Shown piece by piece: positions 34,906-44,034 of a DNA stretch of 64,000 nucleotides (positions are counted from its first letter, which is position 1; every line of letters starts with the position of its first letter). The position numbers and the translations under genes were made by a program. The DNA is taken from the NCBI RefSeq assembly GCF_002278925.1, contig NZ_NCJH01000003.1, positions 32,042 to 96,041 of the forward strand. The letters are read 5' to 3'. The notes under the pieces were generated by a model that was not told the DNA's origin, searched no databases, and was given only the letters and a program-made list of their open reading frames with translations. This stretch comes from Polaromonas sp. 39-63-25 (GTDB taxonomy: Bacteria; Pseudomonadota; Gammaproteobacteria; Burkholderiales; Burkholderiaceae_C).

Positions 34906-36593
34906 TCTTCACCCCCGCCAAGGGGCTTTTCTCCGACCAATCTCATGTCTCGCGGCTCCCTTAGCTTGTAGACGGCTGCCTCCTGCCGCACATTGATCAT
35001 CCCTACGCTTTGCATGAGTTGGGCCAGACTGTAAGGGGTGTAACCCCAGCGATGAATCATGAGGGGATCTTTCCATCCGGGGTCGCCATAGAAAACCCAC
35101 ATGCTCGTTTGTCCGGCCTTGTCCTGTCGCGAGCGGAGCTCAGGCTCTGCCAGCAGCGCTTCACATGCGCTCAGTAAATTCGGGCATTCAAGGATCATGC
35201 TACCGCCCGGCTTCAGGACCCGCAGCCATTCCCGCAGGATGGCCTCGATTTCCCAGCGCCAGAAATGCTCTACCACGTGGATCGCCATGATCTCGTCAGC
35301 ATGATCGTTTTCAAAACAGGTCAACTCATGCAGGTCGCAAATGACATCGGGAGACTTACCCGCCCGCGCCTCCACCACATCCACGTTCACATATCCGGGA
35401 AGAATTTTGTCGCCGCAGCCAAGATTCAGGCGGATCAGTGCTTTAGGTGCAGCCTGCGGCGGAGAGGCTTGGATTTGAGGATGTTGGGGACCATTGGTAC
35501 TGCCGCCCTTTAAGCGGAATGCCCGAAGCCATTCGGTCGCGATCTGAGCAGCACCATGGCGCATGCGGACAGCGATTTGGCCCGCGGAAAGTTTCTCCAT
35601 GGCCTGTGCAGGTTGTGCGAGATAGTCCCGGATCGCCTGCACTGGGTTGTCGGTGAGTGATACGTAAGGCCGGAAAACCTCGTACGCCGGGATCGGTGAT
35701 GCCACCACATAACGTCCGGCGTTGAGTGCATCGGTGAGCCGATTGGCAGATTTGGCGGCTTTGGCCCTGTCGGAAAGGTCAGAAGGCACAAGGACGATAT
35801 CGGCGTCCTCCACGACCGTCCATTGGGTTGCCTCGTCCCAGGGAACCAATTCCATCAAGGCACCTGGGCTGTGCTTGTCGTTAAAACGCTGAATGTAATT
35901 CTCAATGGTGGCGTTGGGTCGTGTCACGACCCAGACAAGCATCGGTTGCGTCGCAGAGTAGTCACCCAAGGCATCGGCCCACCGCTGCATCGAGGGCCAG
36001 TTTCCATTGTTTCCATACCACACCAGCTTCAGGCGAGGCGAAGATTTTTTGCCACCCAGCAGCCTTTGGGCCCAAGCCGCAACTCCGGTTGACCTGTAAA
36101 AAACGCGGGCTTTGGCTCCTGGTGACGCCAAGGGATCTCCAACCGTTGCGACCGCACCACTGCTGTGGCGTTGCACGGCTTGCGCCATCACGTCAGATCC
36201 CGCTGTACAAATACCAGCTTGCGCTGCGAGCGCGCGCCAATACGTCCCAACTTCGGGGTTATCAAAATGATCATCACTGAAGTCGGCAACCACCAGTACC
36301 CCCAACGCTGAAGCTGTTGCCGCCCCTTGGAGAATTTGTTGGCTAAGACGGGAGAAACGCAGCGGGTCCTTGCCGGGAAGTAGCTTGCCGATCACACAGA
36401 CGTCGGGCAAGTGGATGTCCAAATTGGAGGCATAACCGGTCCATTGGTTCATGGGTATGAACTGGATGGTATGGCCTTCCTGCAGCAACTGCTGCGCCGG
36501 CAATATCGCCCGATAGCGATTGGACGCGAGCGGACTAGTAAAGCCGGAGTCGGAATTTCCGGCAACACCGTCGACGATCCAGTGGATAAGCAT
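34902..36593 (-). CDS. Glycosyltransferase-methyltransferase fusion protein
   Basis: A 563-aa two-domain protein. The N-terminal part (about 1-370) looks like a GT-B-type glycosyltransferase (MLIHWIVDGVAGNSDSGF, then LKLVWYGNNGNWPSMQRW, VLVPSDLSDRAKAAKSANR and LNAGRYVVASPIPAYEVF). After a Pro/Gln linker (about 375-395) the C-terminal part is a class I methyltransferase (IRLNLGCGDKILPGYVNVDV, HVVEHFWRWEIEAILREWLR, LKPGGSMILECPN). It probably adds and methylates a sugar. It is coupled to the following methyltransferase gene by a 4-nt overlap. Confidence 0.75.
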   Translation of the reverse strand: MLIHWIVDGVAGNSDSGFTSPLASNRYRAILPAQQLLQEGHTIQFIPMNQWTGYASNLDIHLPDVCVIGKLLPGKDPLRFSRLSQQILQGAATASALGVLVVADFSDDHFDNPEVGTYWRALAAQAGICTAGSDVMAQAVQRHSSGAVATVGDPLASPGAKARVFYRSTGVAAWAQRLLGGKKSSPRLKLVWYGNNGNWPSMQRWADALGDYSATQPMLVWVVTRPNATIENYIQRFNDKHSPGALMELVPWDEATQWTVVEDADIVLVPSDLSDRAKAAKSANRLTDALNAGRYVVASPIPAYEVFRPYVSLTDNPVQAIRDYLAQPAQAMEKLSAGQIAVRMRHGAAQIATEWLRAFRLKGGSTNGPQHPQIQASPPQAAPKALIRLNLGCGDKILPGYVNVDVVEARAGKSPDVICDLHELTCFENDHADEIMAIHVVEHFWRWEIEAILREWLRVLKPGGSMILECPNLLSACEALLAEPELRSRQDKAGQTSMWVFYGDPGWKDPLMIHRWGYTPYSLAQLMQSVGMINVRQEAAVYKLREPRDMRLVGEKPLGGGEE

Positions 36594-36621
36594 GAAGGAG
36601 TCCGTCAGAAGCGCTGCAGTA

Positions 36622-37299
36622 TCAGCATCGCTGGTCCGCGCGCAACATACTTAGTTTCTCTTGGACCCATTCGTCCGAATATTCGCATGCTTGAAATTCA
36701 TTGAAGTAGGGGCCGCCGCTCGTATAGTGCACGTTCGAAGCGTCTGTCCGCGCATTGTCGTAGCCAACTAAATGATTCCAGCCTGCCGGCAAGTCGCCTA
36801 TCAGATCATCGCTCTCTAGCCACTTGAACTGATGCAACTCCAGGCCGCTTGCTGTATTCGTGAATTCAGGCGTCAGTGCCCGGCATCTGGTGTTGTTGAA
36901 CAGCATGACGCTCGACCAGTTCTTCTTTGCATACACAGTCTGCTTTTCATTATGAAATTTGGTTATCTCAGTCGGAACGTGGTTATGTTTGACACACATC
37001 ACGGCATAACGGTCGTCACGCAAGGCCCACAACTTGCTGATGTCCTCAAGGATAAGCATGTCGCAATCGATGAAGAGTGACCAGCCTTCGTAGCCACTCA
37101 AGTAAGGTGTGAGAAAGCGGGAAAATGAAAAGTCGGTGGATTGCAAGGGGTCGCGCTCACGCCACATCAGGTCTTTGAGGTTGTTCAACGCCAGCGGGAT
37201 GAAGCTCACTGGTTGAGACGAACGTGCCAGGATGCTGTGCGTCAGCACATGCCATGCTACCGTTTCGCGTGGATCAAAACCTATGAAGATACGGATCAT
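36622..37299 (-). CDS. Glycosyltransferase, GT-A (GT8-like)
   Basis: A 225-aa cytoplasmic protein starting MIRIFIGFDPRETVAWHVLT at the ATG at 37299. The metal-binding motif is in WSLFIDCDMLILEDIS (D-x-D), and the later VGYDNARTDASNVHYTSGGP resembles the C-terminal His region of GT8-like enzymes. The frame runs open upstream, but the ATG overlaps the upstream gene's stop as ATGA, which supports this start. Acceptor and donor sugars are not identifiable by eye. Confidence 0.75.
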   Translation of the reverse strand: MIRIFIGFDPRETVAWHVLTHSILARSSQPVSFIPLALNNLKDLMWRERDPLQSTDFSFSRFLTPYLSGYEGWSLFIDCDMLILEDISKLWALRDDRYAVMCVKHNHVPTEITKFHNEKQTVYAKKNWSSVMLFNNTRCRALTPEFTNTASGLELHQFKWLESDDLIGDLPAGWNHLVGYDNARTDASNVHYTSGGPYFNEFQACEYSDEWVQEKLSMLRADQRC

Positions 37300-37868
37300 G
37301 AAGACTTGCCTTTGACAGAGACCGGCTGGGGAAACTCCAGGAAAATTTGCTTGATGTACCCGGATGTGTAAATGCCATAAATGATGACTACGTCCAGCAG
37401 CCCGCAACTGGCGAGAAACAGTTCAGGCCACCGGCGCCAGACCTCGGAATTCCAGAGGAACCAGCCGAGCAGGACAAGATTCAGCGTCGCGGTCATGCCG
37501 AGTATGAAGCGGCCTTTCGACCAGATAAATCGGATCAGGCCACCAGTGTCCGGGTGCCGGGAAAATGCAGCATAGGCCAACAACATCACTGGAAACTCAA
37601 GCAGCAGCACCACCCACGACAAGCTATTGCCCGCCATCTGGACAGCTTCGGGGGACCTTCGGGAGGCCAAGGCCACGATGAGCAGCAACCAGTGTCGCCC
37701 CAGAAATGCCATGGCAAGCCATAAGGGTCCAGGGACGCTTAATACGCCATAGCGATTTACATTCAGGAAGCGTTCATCGATTTCTGCCATGATCAAATAT
37801 AGCTCAAGAAATGTCGAACTCATGCCGCCGCTCGACTCCGCGGACGCGCCCTTTGTCGAATTTTCCAC
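37296..37868 (-). CDS. DUF2919-like inner-membrane protein (YfeZ-type)
   Basis: An up to 190-aa protein with about four membrane segments (around PLWLAMAFLGRHWLLLIVAL, SLSWVVLLLEFPVMLLAYAA, FILGMTATLNLVLLGWFLW and LFLASCGLLDVVIIYGIY). The motif NVNRYGVLSVPGPLWL followed by ALASRR resembles E. coli YfeZ (DUF2919), whose function is unknown. The GTG at 37868 is the longest start; ATGs at 37823 and 37790 are equally possible. It is the first gene of the minus-strand glycan-modification operon and divergent from the PglL-type gene, with only 45 bp between them. Confidence 0.65.
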   Translation of the reverse strand: MENSTKGASAESSGGMSSTFLELYLIMAEIDERFLNVNRYGVLSVPGPLWLAMAFLGRHWLLLIVALASRRSPEAVQMAGNSLSWVVLLLEFPVMLLAYAAFSRHPDTGGLIRFIWSKGRFILGMTATLNLVLLGWFLWNSEVWRRWPELFLASCGLLDVVIIYGIYTSGYIKQIFLEFPQPVSVKGKSS

Positions 37869-37913
37869 CTTTATGTCGCTTGCTTCAACGCGCGTGTTCT
37901 CGAGGTTGATGCC

Positions 37914-39440
37914 ATGAACGAAAATTTGACCATTCGTGCCACGCCTGCGCCTTCAGCCTCGTGGATGAACGTCATGGCTCTCCTGGCCTTGACCGCGCCA
38001 TGGCTGAACCCTTTTGCTGGCGGTCCGATGCCGGCCATGCAGCCGTGGCTTGCCGCAATCTCTTGTGCGGCAGTGCTATTTGGAGCGCAAGGAATTGCCC
38101 GCTCCCCCTTGGCAACGCCGACGCTGGTCGCCCAGGCATGGTTGGTGGCGGCGCTTGTCAGTGCCGGCGGAGGGTTGATTCAGTATTTTGGTTATGGCGA
38201 GGCGTTTCTTCCCTGGGTGAATCAGGCGGGTCCCGGCGAGGCCTTTGGTAACTTGCGTCAGCGCAACCAATTTGCGACGCTCATGGGTATCGGGCTACTC
38301 GCGTTGACGTGGAAAGCCACGGGGCGACGGGCTACAGGAGGTGTTGTTGTGGCCATCGTGTTGCTCTCTCTCGGGAATGCAGCCTCAGGTTCGAGGACTG
38401 GAACCTTGCAGTGGGTCGGTATAGCCGCCTTGGCAGCCTTCTGGTCAGTTCCAGGAGGTAGACGGCCCCTGCGGATCACTGTCGCCGCCTTGGGCACCTA
38501 TGGTGTGGCTTTGCTCATGCTGCCGCCTCTGCTTATGCTGCTGACAGGTACGAGCACGGGTGGCGTGCTGGGTCGTTTTTCGGAGCAGGGGGGCTGCGCT
38601 AGTCGCTTGGTGCTTTGGTCTAATGTTCTTGAGTTGATGGCGCAAAAACCATGGTTGGGCTGGGGCTGGGGCGAGCTGGATTATGCGCATTACATGACGC
38701 TTTACCCCGGCGCACGTTTCTGCGACATCCTGGACAATGCCCATAACCTGCCGTTGCATATGGCTGTGGAGTTGGGCATTCCGTTGGCGCTGGCTGTTTG
38801 TGTTGGTGCGGGTTGGGTCGTCTGGCGTGCCAAGCCATGGCGCGAAACGGATCCGACCCGGCAGATGGCCTGGGGTGTGCTGGCCGTCATCATGCTGCAC
38901 AGCATGCTGGAGTATCCGCTGTGGTACGGCCCCTTCCAGATGGCATTCGGGCTGTGTGTGTGGATGCTGTGGCCGGCGCCGCGAGAGCCGATGACGGGCT
39001 CACGTCCCTACGCGGGCGCGGCAGCAGCAATTCGGCTTGTCGTGGTCACAGCATTGTTGGCAGCGGTGGCTTATGCCGCCTGGGACTACCACCGCATCAG
39101 CCAGCTCTACCTGGCGCCGCAGGCGCGCGACCCGGCCTATCGTAACGATACGCTGAACAAGGTTCGTGGATCCTGGCTTTTCCGGAACCAGGTGGAGTTT
39201 GCGGAGTTGACCACCACCTCGCTTCGGCCTGGCAACGCGCAATGGACATTCGACACTGCCACGGCCTTGCTGCACTACTCGCCTGAGCCACGGGTGATTG
39301 AAAAGGTGATTGAAAGTGCAGTCATGCTGGGGCGTGACGATGAAGCCTTGCTGCATCTGGTCCGGTACCGTGCGGCTTTTCCCGACGACTACACAAAGTG
39401 GCGCCACGCCAACGGCCTGACTGGCGGGCCTGCAGACTGA
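37914..39440 (+). CDS. PglL-type O-oligosaccharyltransferase / O-antigen ligase-like (Wzy_C) protein
   Basis: A 508-aa polytopic membrane protein with about 10-12 helices. Family signatures: GNLRQRNQFATLMGIGLLAL (in the first half), SGSRTG, and a large periplasmic loop containing LDNAHNLPLHMAVELGIPLA and HSMLEYPLWYGPFQMAFGL, which are the WaaL/PglL active-loop motifs. The C-terminal soluble region (about 395-500) resembles the Wzy_C_2 extension found in PglL. Near a pilin and a TfpX/TfpZ protein it most likely transfers glycan to pilin Ser/Thr residues; O-antigen ligase is the alternative. Confidence 0.82.
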   Translation: MNENLTIRATPAPSASWMNVMALLALTAPWLNPFAGGPMPAMQPWLAAISCAAVLFGAQGIARSPLATPTLVAQAWLVAALVSAGGGLIQYFGYGEAFLPWVNQAGPGEAFGNLRQRNQFATLMGIGLLALTWKATGRRATGGVVVAIVLLSLGNAASGSRTGTLQWVGIAALAAFWSVPGGRRPLRITVAALGTYGVALLMLPPLLMLLTGTSTGGVLGRFSEQGGCASRLVLWSNVLELMAQKPWLGWGWGELDYAHYMTLYPGARFCDILDNAHNLPLHMAVELGIPLALAVCVGAGWVVWRAKPWRETDPTRQMAWGVLAVIMLHSMLEYPLWYGPFQMAFGLCVWMLWPAPREPMTGSRPYAGAAAAIRLVVVTALLAAVAYAAWDYHRISQLYLAPQARDPAYRNDTLNKVRGSWLFRNQVEFAELTTTSLRPGNAQWTFDTATALLHYSPEPRVIEKVIESAVMLGRDDEALLHLVRYRAAFPDDYTKWRHANGLTGGPAD

Positions 39441-39452
39441 CCCCGGACGCGA

Positions 39453-39941
39453 CTAGGGGGTCGCTATAAAACTTCCCGACTTGCCACCGTGTTTTTCCAG
39501 CAGCCTGATATCCGTCATCGTCATCCCACGGTCGGCGGCCTTGCACATGTCATAGATCGTCAGCAGTGCCACTTGCACCGCAGTCAGGGCCTCCATTTCC
39601 ACGCCGGTCGGTCCGACTGTTTCGACCGTCGCCTGGCAAACAATGCTGGCGCTGCCCATGTCGGGGCTGAAATCCATCGCCACGCGGGTCAGTGCCAGCG
39701 GATGGCACAGGGGAATCAGTTCGCTGGTTTTTTTGGCGGCCATGATGCCCGCGATCCGGGCGATGCCGAGTACGTCGCCCTTTTTGGCGGTGCCTTCCAG
39801 GATGATGGCCAATGTGGCAGGATTCATGGTGATGCGGCCTTGCGCCACAGCCACCCGGTGGGTGGCCGGTTTGCCGGCCACATCAACCATGTGCGCCTGT
39901 CCCTGGCCGTCAAAATGTGTCAGCGGTGAAGTCGTTGTCAT
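39453..39941 (-). CDS. moaC: Cyclic pyranopterin monophosphate synthase
   Basis: A 162-aa molybdenum-cofactor enzyme that, with MoaA, converts GTP to cyclic pyranopterin monophosphate. Signatures: [20 protein letters not shown], the [18 protein letters not shown] active-site region, and [20 protein letters not shown] with [11 protein letters not shown]. The length is typical. It lies convergent to the PglL-type gene (13 bp between stops) and divergent from the TfpX/TfpZ gene; no other moa gene is nearby. Confidence 0.95.
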   Translation of the reverse strand: MTTTSPLTHFDGQGQAHMVDVAGKPATHRVAVAQGRITMNPATLAIILEGTAKKGDVLGIARIAGIMAAKKTSELIPLCHPLALTRVAMDFSPDMGSASIVCQATVETVGPTGVEMEALTAVQVALLTIYDMCKAADRGMTMTDIRLLEKHGGKSGSFIATP

Positions 39942-39982
39942 ACTGTTACGAAACCTTTACAAGCAACCCTCATCATAAGAGC

Positions 39983-40762
39983 ATGCCCGCAGTGCCCCCT
40001 TCCCTGAAAAGCCGCTTGTCGGCGGCCGGAATCCATCTCACGCTGAGCCTGGCGGTGGCGGCCCTGGCGGCCTGGCTGGTGTTTGCCCTCTGGTATCCCT
40101 ATCCCTACCGCGAAATATCCGGCGGGCGCCACCTGTTTTTGATCGTGATGGCGGTCGATGTCATCATGGGACCGCTGTTGACCCTGGCGGTGTTTAACCG
40201 CAACAAGCCGGTGGCCGAGTTGCGCCGCGATCTTACGGTGATCGGTATGTTGCAGGTGGCGGCGCTGGCTTATGGTTTGTGGACAGTGTCTGTTGCGCGT
40301 CCGGTCCACCTGGTGTTTGAGATCGACCGGTTTCGGGTGGTGCATGCCATTGATATTCCCGAAGAAGAAATGGACCTGGCGCCGCCGGAGTTGCGGCGAC
40401 TGCCCTGGACCGGCCCGACGCTGCTGTCGGTGCGTAACTTCAGGAGCCAGCAGGAAGGTTCGGACGCTACCGTGGCTGCCGTGCAGGGCTTTCCCTTGGG
40501 CGCCAGACCCTTCCTGTGGCAACGTTATGACGAGGCCAGGCCGCAGATTCTCAAAGTCGCCAGACCGTTGGGCGATTTGAAAAACCGTTTTCCTGGTCAG
40601 GTGGGCACTATCGATGCCGCCTTGCGGTCCGGACCGGATCGCGGCAGGACCAGCGAGTCCGTGGCTTACGTTCCCATGGCAGGACGCGACAAATTCTGGA
40701 CGGTCCTGCTCGACCTTCGAACTACCGAGGTGATTGCTTTTGTTCCCATTGACTCTTTCTGA
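39983..40762 (+). CDS. TfpX/TfpZ-family type IV pilin accessory protein
   Basis: A 259-aa membrane protein; three hydrophobic segments (around LAVAALAAWLVFALWYPYP, LFLIVMAVDVIMGPLLTLAV and MLQVAALAYGLWTVSVA) are followed by a soluble domain beginning RPVHLVFEIDRFRVVHAIDI. The sequence YPYPYREISGGRHLF and the ARPVHLVFE motif are characteristic of TfpX/TfpZ pilin accessory proteins, which stabilise or chaperone cognate pilins. I chose the ATG at 39983; the open frame upstream crosses the moaC start. It supports a pilin-maturation role for the whole 33-41 kb region. Confidence 0.82.
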   Translation: MPAVPPSLKSRLSAAGIHLTLSLAVAALAAWLVFALWYPYPYREISGGRHLFLIVMAVDVIMGPLLTLAVFNRNKPVAELRRDLTVIGMLQVAALAYGLWTVSVARPVHLVFEIDRFRVVHAIDIPEEEMDLAPPELRRLPWTGPTLLSVRNFRSQQEGSDATVAAVQGFPLGARPFLWQRYDEARPQILKVARPLGDLKNRFPGQVGTIDAALRSGPDRGRTSESVAYVPMAGRDKFWTVLLDLRTTEVIAFVPIDSF

Positions 40763-42353
40763 TTCGTTCCTGCCAAGGAAGCTTTTTGTTCTGAGTCCTC
40801 TTGCGCTGGCGGCCATGATTTTCATGGCGCCTGTGAGCCTGGCGCAGGCCCAGACGCCGGCCCGGCCCAGCGGCGCGCTGCCGGCGCTGGGTGACACCTC
40901 GGAGCTGTCCGCCAGCGCCGAGCGGCGGCTCGGCGACCGGATTGCTGCCAGCATTTACCGCGACCCCGACTACCTGGACGATCCGGTGCTGGGCGACTAC
41001 CTGCAGGGCATCTGGCAGCCGCTGATGACGGCGGCGCGCACCCGGGGCGAGCTGGGCCCCGAACTGGACGAGCGGTTTGCCTGGGACGTCATGCAGATCC
41101 GTGACCGCAGCATCAACGCCTTCGCCTTGCCAGGGGGGTATCTGGGTGTGCATCTGGGGCTGATAGGCGCGGTGGCCACCCGCGACGAGTTGGCCTCGGT
41201 CCTGGCGCATGAGTTGAGTCACGTGACGCAGCGGCACATTTCGCGCCTGATGAGCAAGCAGAGCCAGCAAATGCCCTGGCTGATTGCCGCCATGATTCTC
41301 GGCGCCCTGGCTGCCAACAAAAGCCCGGACGCCGCCAATGCAGCGATTGCCGGCGGGCAGGCGCTGGCCGTGCAGAACCAGCTCAATTTTTCGCGTGACA
41401 TGGAGCGCGAAGCCGACCGGGTCGGCTTTGGCGTGATGGCCGACGCGGGCTTCGAAAAGCAGGGTTTCGCCAGCATGTTCGACAAGCTGCAGCAGGCCTC
41501 GCGGCTCAATGACAACGGCGCTTTCCCCTACCTGCGCAGCCACCCGCTGACGACCGAACGTATTGCCGAGATCAAGGGCCGGTTGCAACTGGAAGGCGGG
41601 GCGGTTCCGGCGCCCAAGAACGCCAGTGAAGAGCCGGGCGGCACGCGCACGCTGCACGCCATGATGGCGGCGCGGGCGCGTGTGCTGGCCGACCCGGGCG
41701 TGGACGGCCTGCGGCCCATGGTGGCAGATGCGCAGCGTGTGTCACTCGCCGGTGCGGCGAATGCGGCATGGACACCGCGCGATGTCGGTGCCCTGTATGG
41801 CGGCGCCCTGGCGGCGAGCCGCTTGCGCGACCACGCCTTGGCGCGCAGCCTGGTGGGCAAACTCAAGTTGGCAGCGCCCGCGAAGACGACACTGGCCGAT
41901 CCGGTGGAATGGCTGGTGCTGGAGATCGAGCTGGCTGCCGGCAATACGGCGGGGTTGCCGAAACTCGGCAACACGCGCAGCCGGGCGGCCCTGCTGTTGC
42001 AGGCCCGGGCGGATCTCGCGGCAGGTCGGGCGCAGGATGTGTCGGGCGCCTTGCAAACCTGGGTTACCACCCATCCGAAAGATGCCATCGCCTGGCAGTT
42101 GCTGGCGACGGCCTGGGGCCAGCAGGGGCAGACGCTGCGCGCGATCCGGGCCGATGCCGAGAGCCGGGTGGCCCAGCTGGACTACCCGGCGGCCCGCGAC
42201 CGCTTCAAGGCTGCGCAGGACCTGATGCGCAGCGGCCGCGGTGGCGGCGCGGCGGCCGGCAACTACATTGATGCGTCCATCATCGACACGCGGGCGCGTG
42301 AGATCGACCAGCTACTTCGGGAGCAGGCGCTCCAGGAGAAACTCGATCGCTAG
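40734..42353 (+). CDS. M48-family metalloprotease with signal peptide (BepA/YfgC-like)
   Basis: An up to 539-aa periplasmic protein. The signal sequence LSPLALAAMIFMAPVSLAQA is cleaved near AQA. The zinc site is VLAHELSHVTQRHISRL with the third ligand in MEREADRVGFGVM. The C-terminal half is a TPR-like helical region (about 300-520), as in BepA, which degrades or assists outer-membrane proteins such as LptD. The start is uncertain: the longest (TTG at 40734) overlaps the TfpX/TfpZ gene by 29 nt. The 3' end overlaps the convergent YvlD gene by 42 bp. Confidence 0.88.
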   Translation: MLLFPLTLSDSFLPRKLFVLSPLALAAMIFMAPVSLAQAQTPARPSGALPALGDTSELSASAERRLGDRIAASIYRDPDYLDDPVLGDYLQGIWQPLMTAARTRGELGPELDERFAWDVMQIRDRSINAFALPGGYLGVHLGLIGAVATRDELASVLAHELSHVTQRHISRLMSKQSQQMPWLIAAMILGALAANKSPDAANAAIAGGQALAVQNQLNFSRDMEREADRVGFGVMADAGFEKQGFASMFDKLQQASRLNDNGAFPYLRSHPLTTERIAEIKGRLQLEGGAVPAPKNASEEPGGTRTLHAMMAARARVLADPGVDGLRPMVADAQRVSLAGAANAAWTPRDVGALYGGALAASRLRDHALARSLVGKLKLAAPAKTTLADPVEWLVLEIELAAGNTAGLPKLGNTRSRAALLLQARADLAAGRAQDVSGALQTWVTTHPKDAIAWQLLATAWGQQGQTLRAIRADAESRVAQLDYPAARDRFKAAQDLMRSGRGGGAAAGNYIDASIIDTRAREIDQLLREQALQEKLDR

Positions 42354-42662
42354 CTGCAGCACCGAGTAAATCAGCGAACCGATCAGGGCAGCGACAAATC
42401 CTGTGACATGCAGGCCGCTGAGCAGGCTGGCCGCCGCCCAGAACATCAGGGCGTTGATGACAAACAGGAACAGCCCCAGCGTCACCAGTGTCACCGGCAG
42501 GGTCAGCAAGACCAGCACCGGGCGCACCACCGTGTTGAGCGCGCCCAGCACGGCCGCGGCAAGCAGTGCCGCCGGGAAGCTGGTCACGGTCACGCCGGAG
42601 TACAGATAAGCCACCGCCAGCAAGGCGGCAGCGCTGCAAAGCCATTTGACGATGAGTTTCAT
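42312..42662 (-). CDS. YvlD-like phage-holin-4 family membrane protein
   Basis: A 116-aa protein with four predicted helices (LIVKWLCSAAALLAVAYLYS; a central VLVLLTLPVTLVTLGLFLFV; INALMFWAAASLL; GFVAALIGSLIYSVLQLAIE). NTVVRPVLVLLTLPVTLVTL is the hallmark of the PF04020 family. Despite the family name it is a chromosomal housekeeping-type membrane protein, not evidence of a prophage. Its 3' end overlaps the M48 gene's 3' end by 42 bp on the opposite strand. Confidence 0.85.
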   Translation of the reverse strand: MKLIVKWLCSAAALLAVAYLYSGVTVTSFPAALLAAAVLGALNTVVRPVLVLLTLPVTLVTLGLFLFVINALMFWAAASLLSGLHVTGFVAALIGSLIYSVLQLAIEFLLERLLPK

Positions 42663-42695
42663 GCGCTCAAGAATACCACCGCAGTCTGCAGTTTT

Positions 42696-43145
42696 CTAAT
42701 CGACCGTCAACAGCAGGCCGGAGCCGGCCAGCATGGCGGCAAAGCCCCAGACGCCGCGTGGCTCGCCGGGATGCGGCCCGCGTGCTGACTGCAGGTCCGC
42801 CCCGGGTCTGGGCCGGCGCGCGTCCACCAGACGCCCCTCGCCGTGCCGCGCCCGCAAGGTGGCGGTGAACTCATCGAGCGAGCCGCATGCCAGGTGCGTG
42901 ATGACCGGGTCGCCGGAGGCCTGCAGCAGCGGGACGATTTGTTCAAAAACTTTCTCGGCCCACTTGCCGCGCCAGCTTTCGCGGGCACTGTGCGTGACCC
43001 ACTTGCTGACGCGGTGTGTGATGCGCGGGGCGCAACCCACCACGATCCAGCGCGTCGGCGCGCGCGCCTGGCCGGGTTGCAGCAGGGGTGCCAGCATGTC
43101 CAGCGCATGGGCGGCTTCGTCGACATAAACAATCGTGGTGTCCAT
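42696..43145 (-). CDS. Hypothetical protein, possibly Rossmann-like
   Basis: A 149-aa protein I do not recognise. It begins MDTTIVYVDEAAHALDMLAP, with an alternating hydrophobic strand and helix pattern (RWIVVGCAPRITHRVSKWVT) that suggests a small alpha/beta domain, and ends with a hydrophobic segment GFAAMLAGSGLLLTVD. An overlapping frame of similar length also exists, but this one has better amino-acid composition and starts just after the TerC gene's 3' end (24-bp gap), so it is probably the last gene of a TerC transcript. Confidence 0.55.
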   Translation of the reverse strand: MDTTIVYVDEAAHALDMLAPLLQPGQARAPTRWIVVGCAPRITHRVSKWVTHSARESWRGKWAEKVFEQIVPLLQASGDPVITHLACGSLDEFTATLRARHGEGRLVDARRPRPGADLQSARGPHPGEPRGVWGFAAMLAGSGLLLTVD

Positions 43146-43169
43146 CAGTGAGCTCCTGCCGGCTTCATG

Positions 43170-43907
43170 TCAGTTGGCGTGGTCGGCCACCGCGTTGCCG
43201 GGCTGCATGGCCCTGGCACGGCGCGTGACCCACCAGCCTGCACCCAGAACACCGGCCACGGCCAGGGCGTAGGTGCCCAACTGCGCGGCGGTGTTCAAGG
43301 CGGCGGATGCGGGCAGCGAGCCGGGGCCACCGTAGACCGGGTCCAGCAGGGGCTCGCTCACAATCATCTTGGCGGCGGTGAAGGCCAGCACCGCGGCGCC
43401 TATGTTGATGATCATGGGAAAACGCTCGACCAGCTTGAGCACCATGGTGCTGCCGAACACCACGATCGGGATGCTGACCAGCAAACCGATGACCACCAGG
43501 TCAAACGAGCCGTGGGCTGCACCCGCCACGCCCAGCACATTGTCCACACCCATCAGTGCATCGGCAACCACAATGGTTTTCATCGCGCCCCAGAAGGTAC
43601 TGGCCACCGGGCCGTCGTGCTCCTTGTCGCCCTGGTCGGCCAGCAGCTTGTAGGCAATCCAGAGCAGGCCCAGGCCGCCGACCAGCATCAGGCCGGGAAT
43701 CTTCAGCAGCCAGACCACACCGACGGTCATGACTGAGCGCACGGCAATGGCCCCCACGGTGCCCCAGGCAATGGCTTTTTTCTGCAGATGGGGCGGCAGG
43801 TTGCGCGCGGCCAGCGCGATCACAATCGCGTTGTCGCCGGCGAGCACCAGGTCGATGAGGATGATCGCCAGCAGGGCCGACCACCAGGGTGTTGAGAATA
43901 ATTCCAT
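43170..43907 (-). CDS. TerC-family integral membrane protein (second paralogue), riboswitch-controlled
   Basis: A 245-aa polytopic protein with the two signature segments IDLVLAGDNAIVIALAARNL and ADALMGVDNVLGVAGAAHG. A cytoplasmic loop (LADQGDKEHDGP) and a terminal helix with basic tail follow. Compared with the 20152 paralogue it shares the membrane Asp/Asn motifs but differs in loops and C-terminus. A probable yybP-ykoY riboswitch 128 bp upstream strongly suggests a Mn2+ exporter of the Alx/MneP group induced by high manganese. The gene is followed by a short unknown gene. Confidence 0.9.
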   Translation of the reverse strand: MELFSTPWWSALLAIILIDLVLAGDNAIVIALAARNLPPHLQKKAIAWGTVGAIAVRSVMTVGVVWLLKIPGLMLVGGLGLLWIAYKLLADQGDKEHDGPVASTFWGAMKTIVVADALMGVDNVLGVAGAAHGSFDLVVIGLLVSIPIVVFGSTMVLKLVERFPMIINIGAAVLAFTAAKMIVSEPLLDPVYGGPGSLPASAALNTAAQLGTYALAVAGVLGAGWWVTRRARAMQPGNAVADHAN

Positions 43908-44034
43908 TGAGCACTTTCACGTCAGGTTGCAACATGGCAGTCCGGCGGGCGGACTTCCAGCTTCGTTAAAACCGGACAGGTCGGTGAGGGGCGGAATGGT
44001 TGCCGCGACGCCTCGATCAAACCTGGTCAGGTTT

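Noticed and set aside
42312-42662. Prophage remnant suggested by a 'phage holin' family name
   Set aside because: No other phage genes are nearby; this family (YvlD-like) is common as a chromosomal membrane protein.
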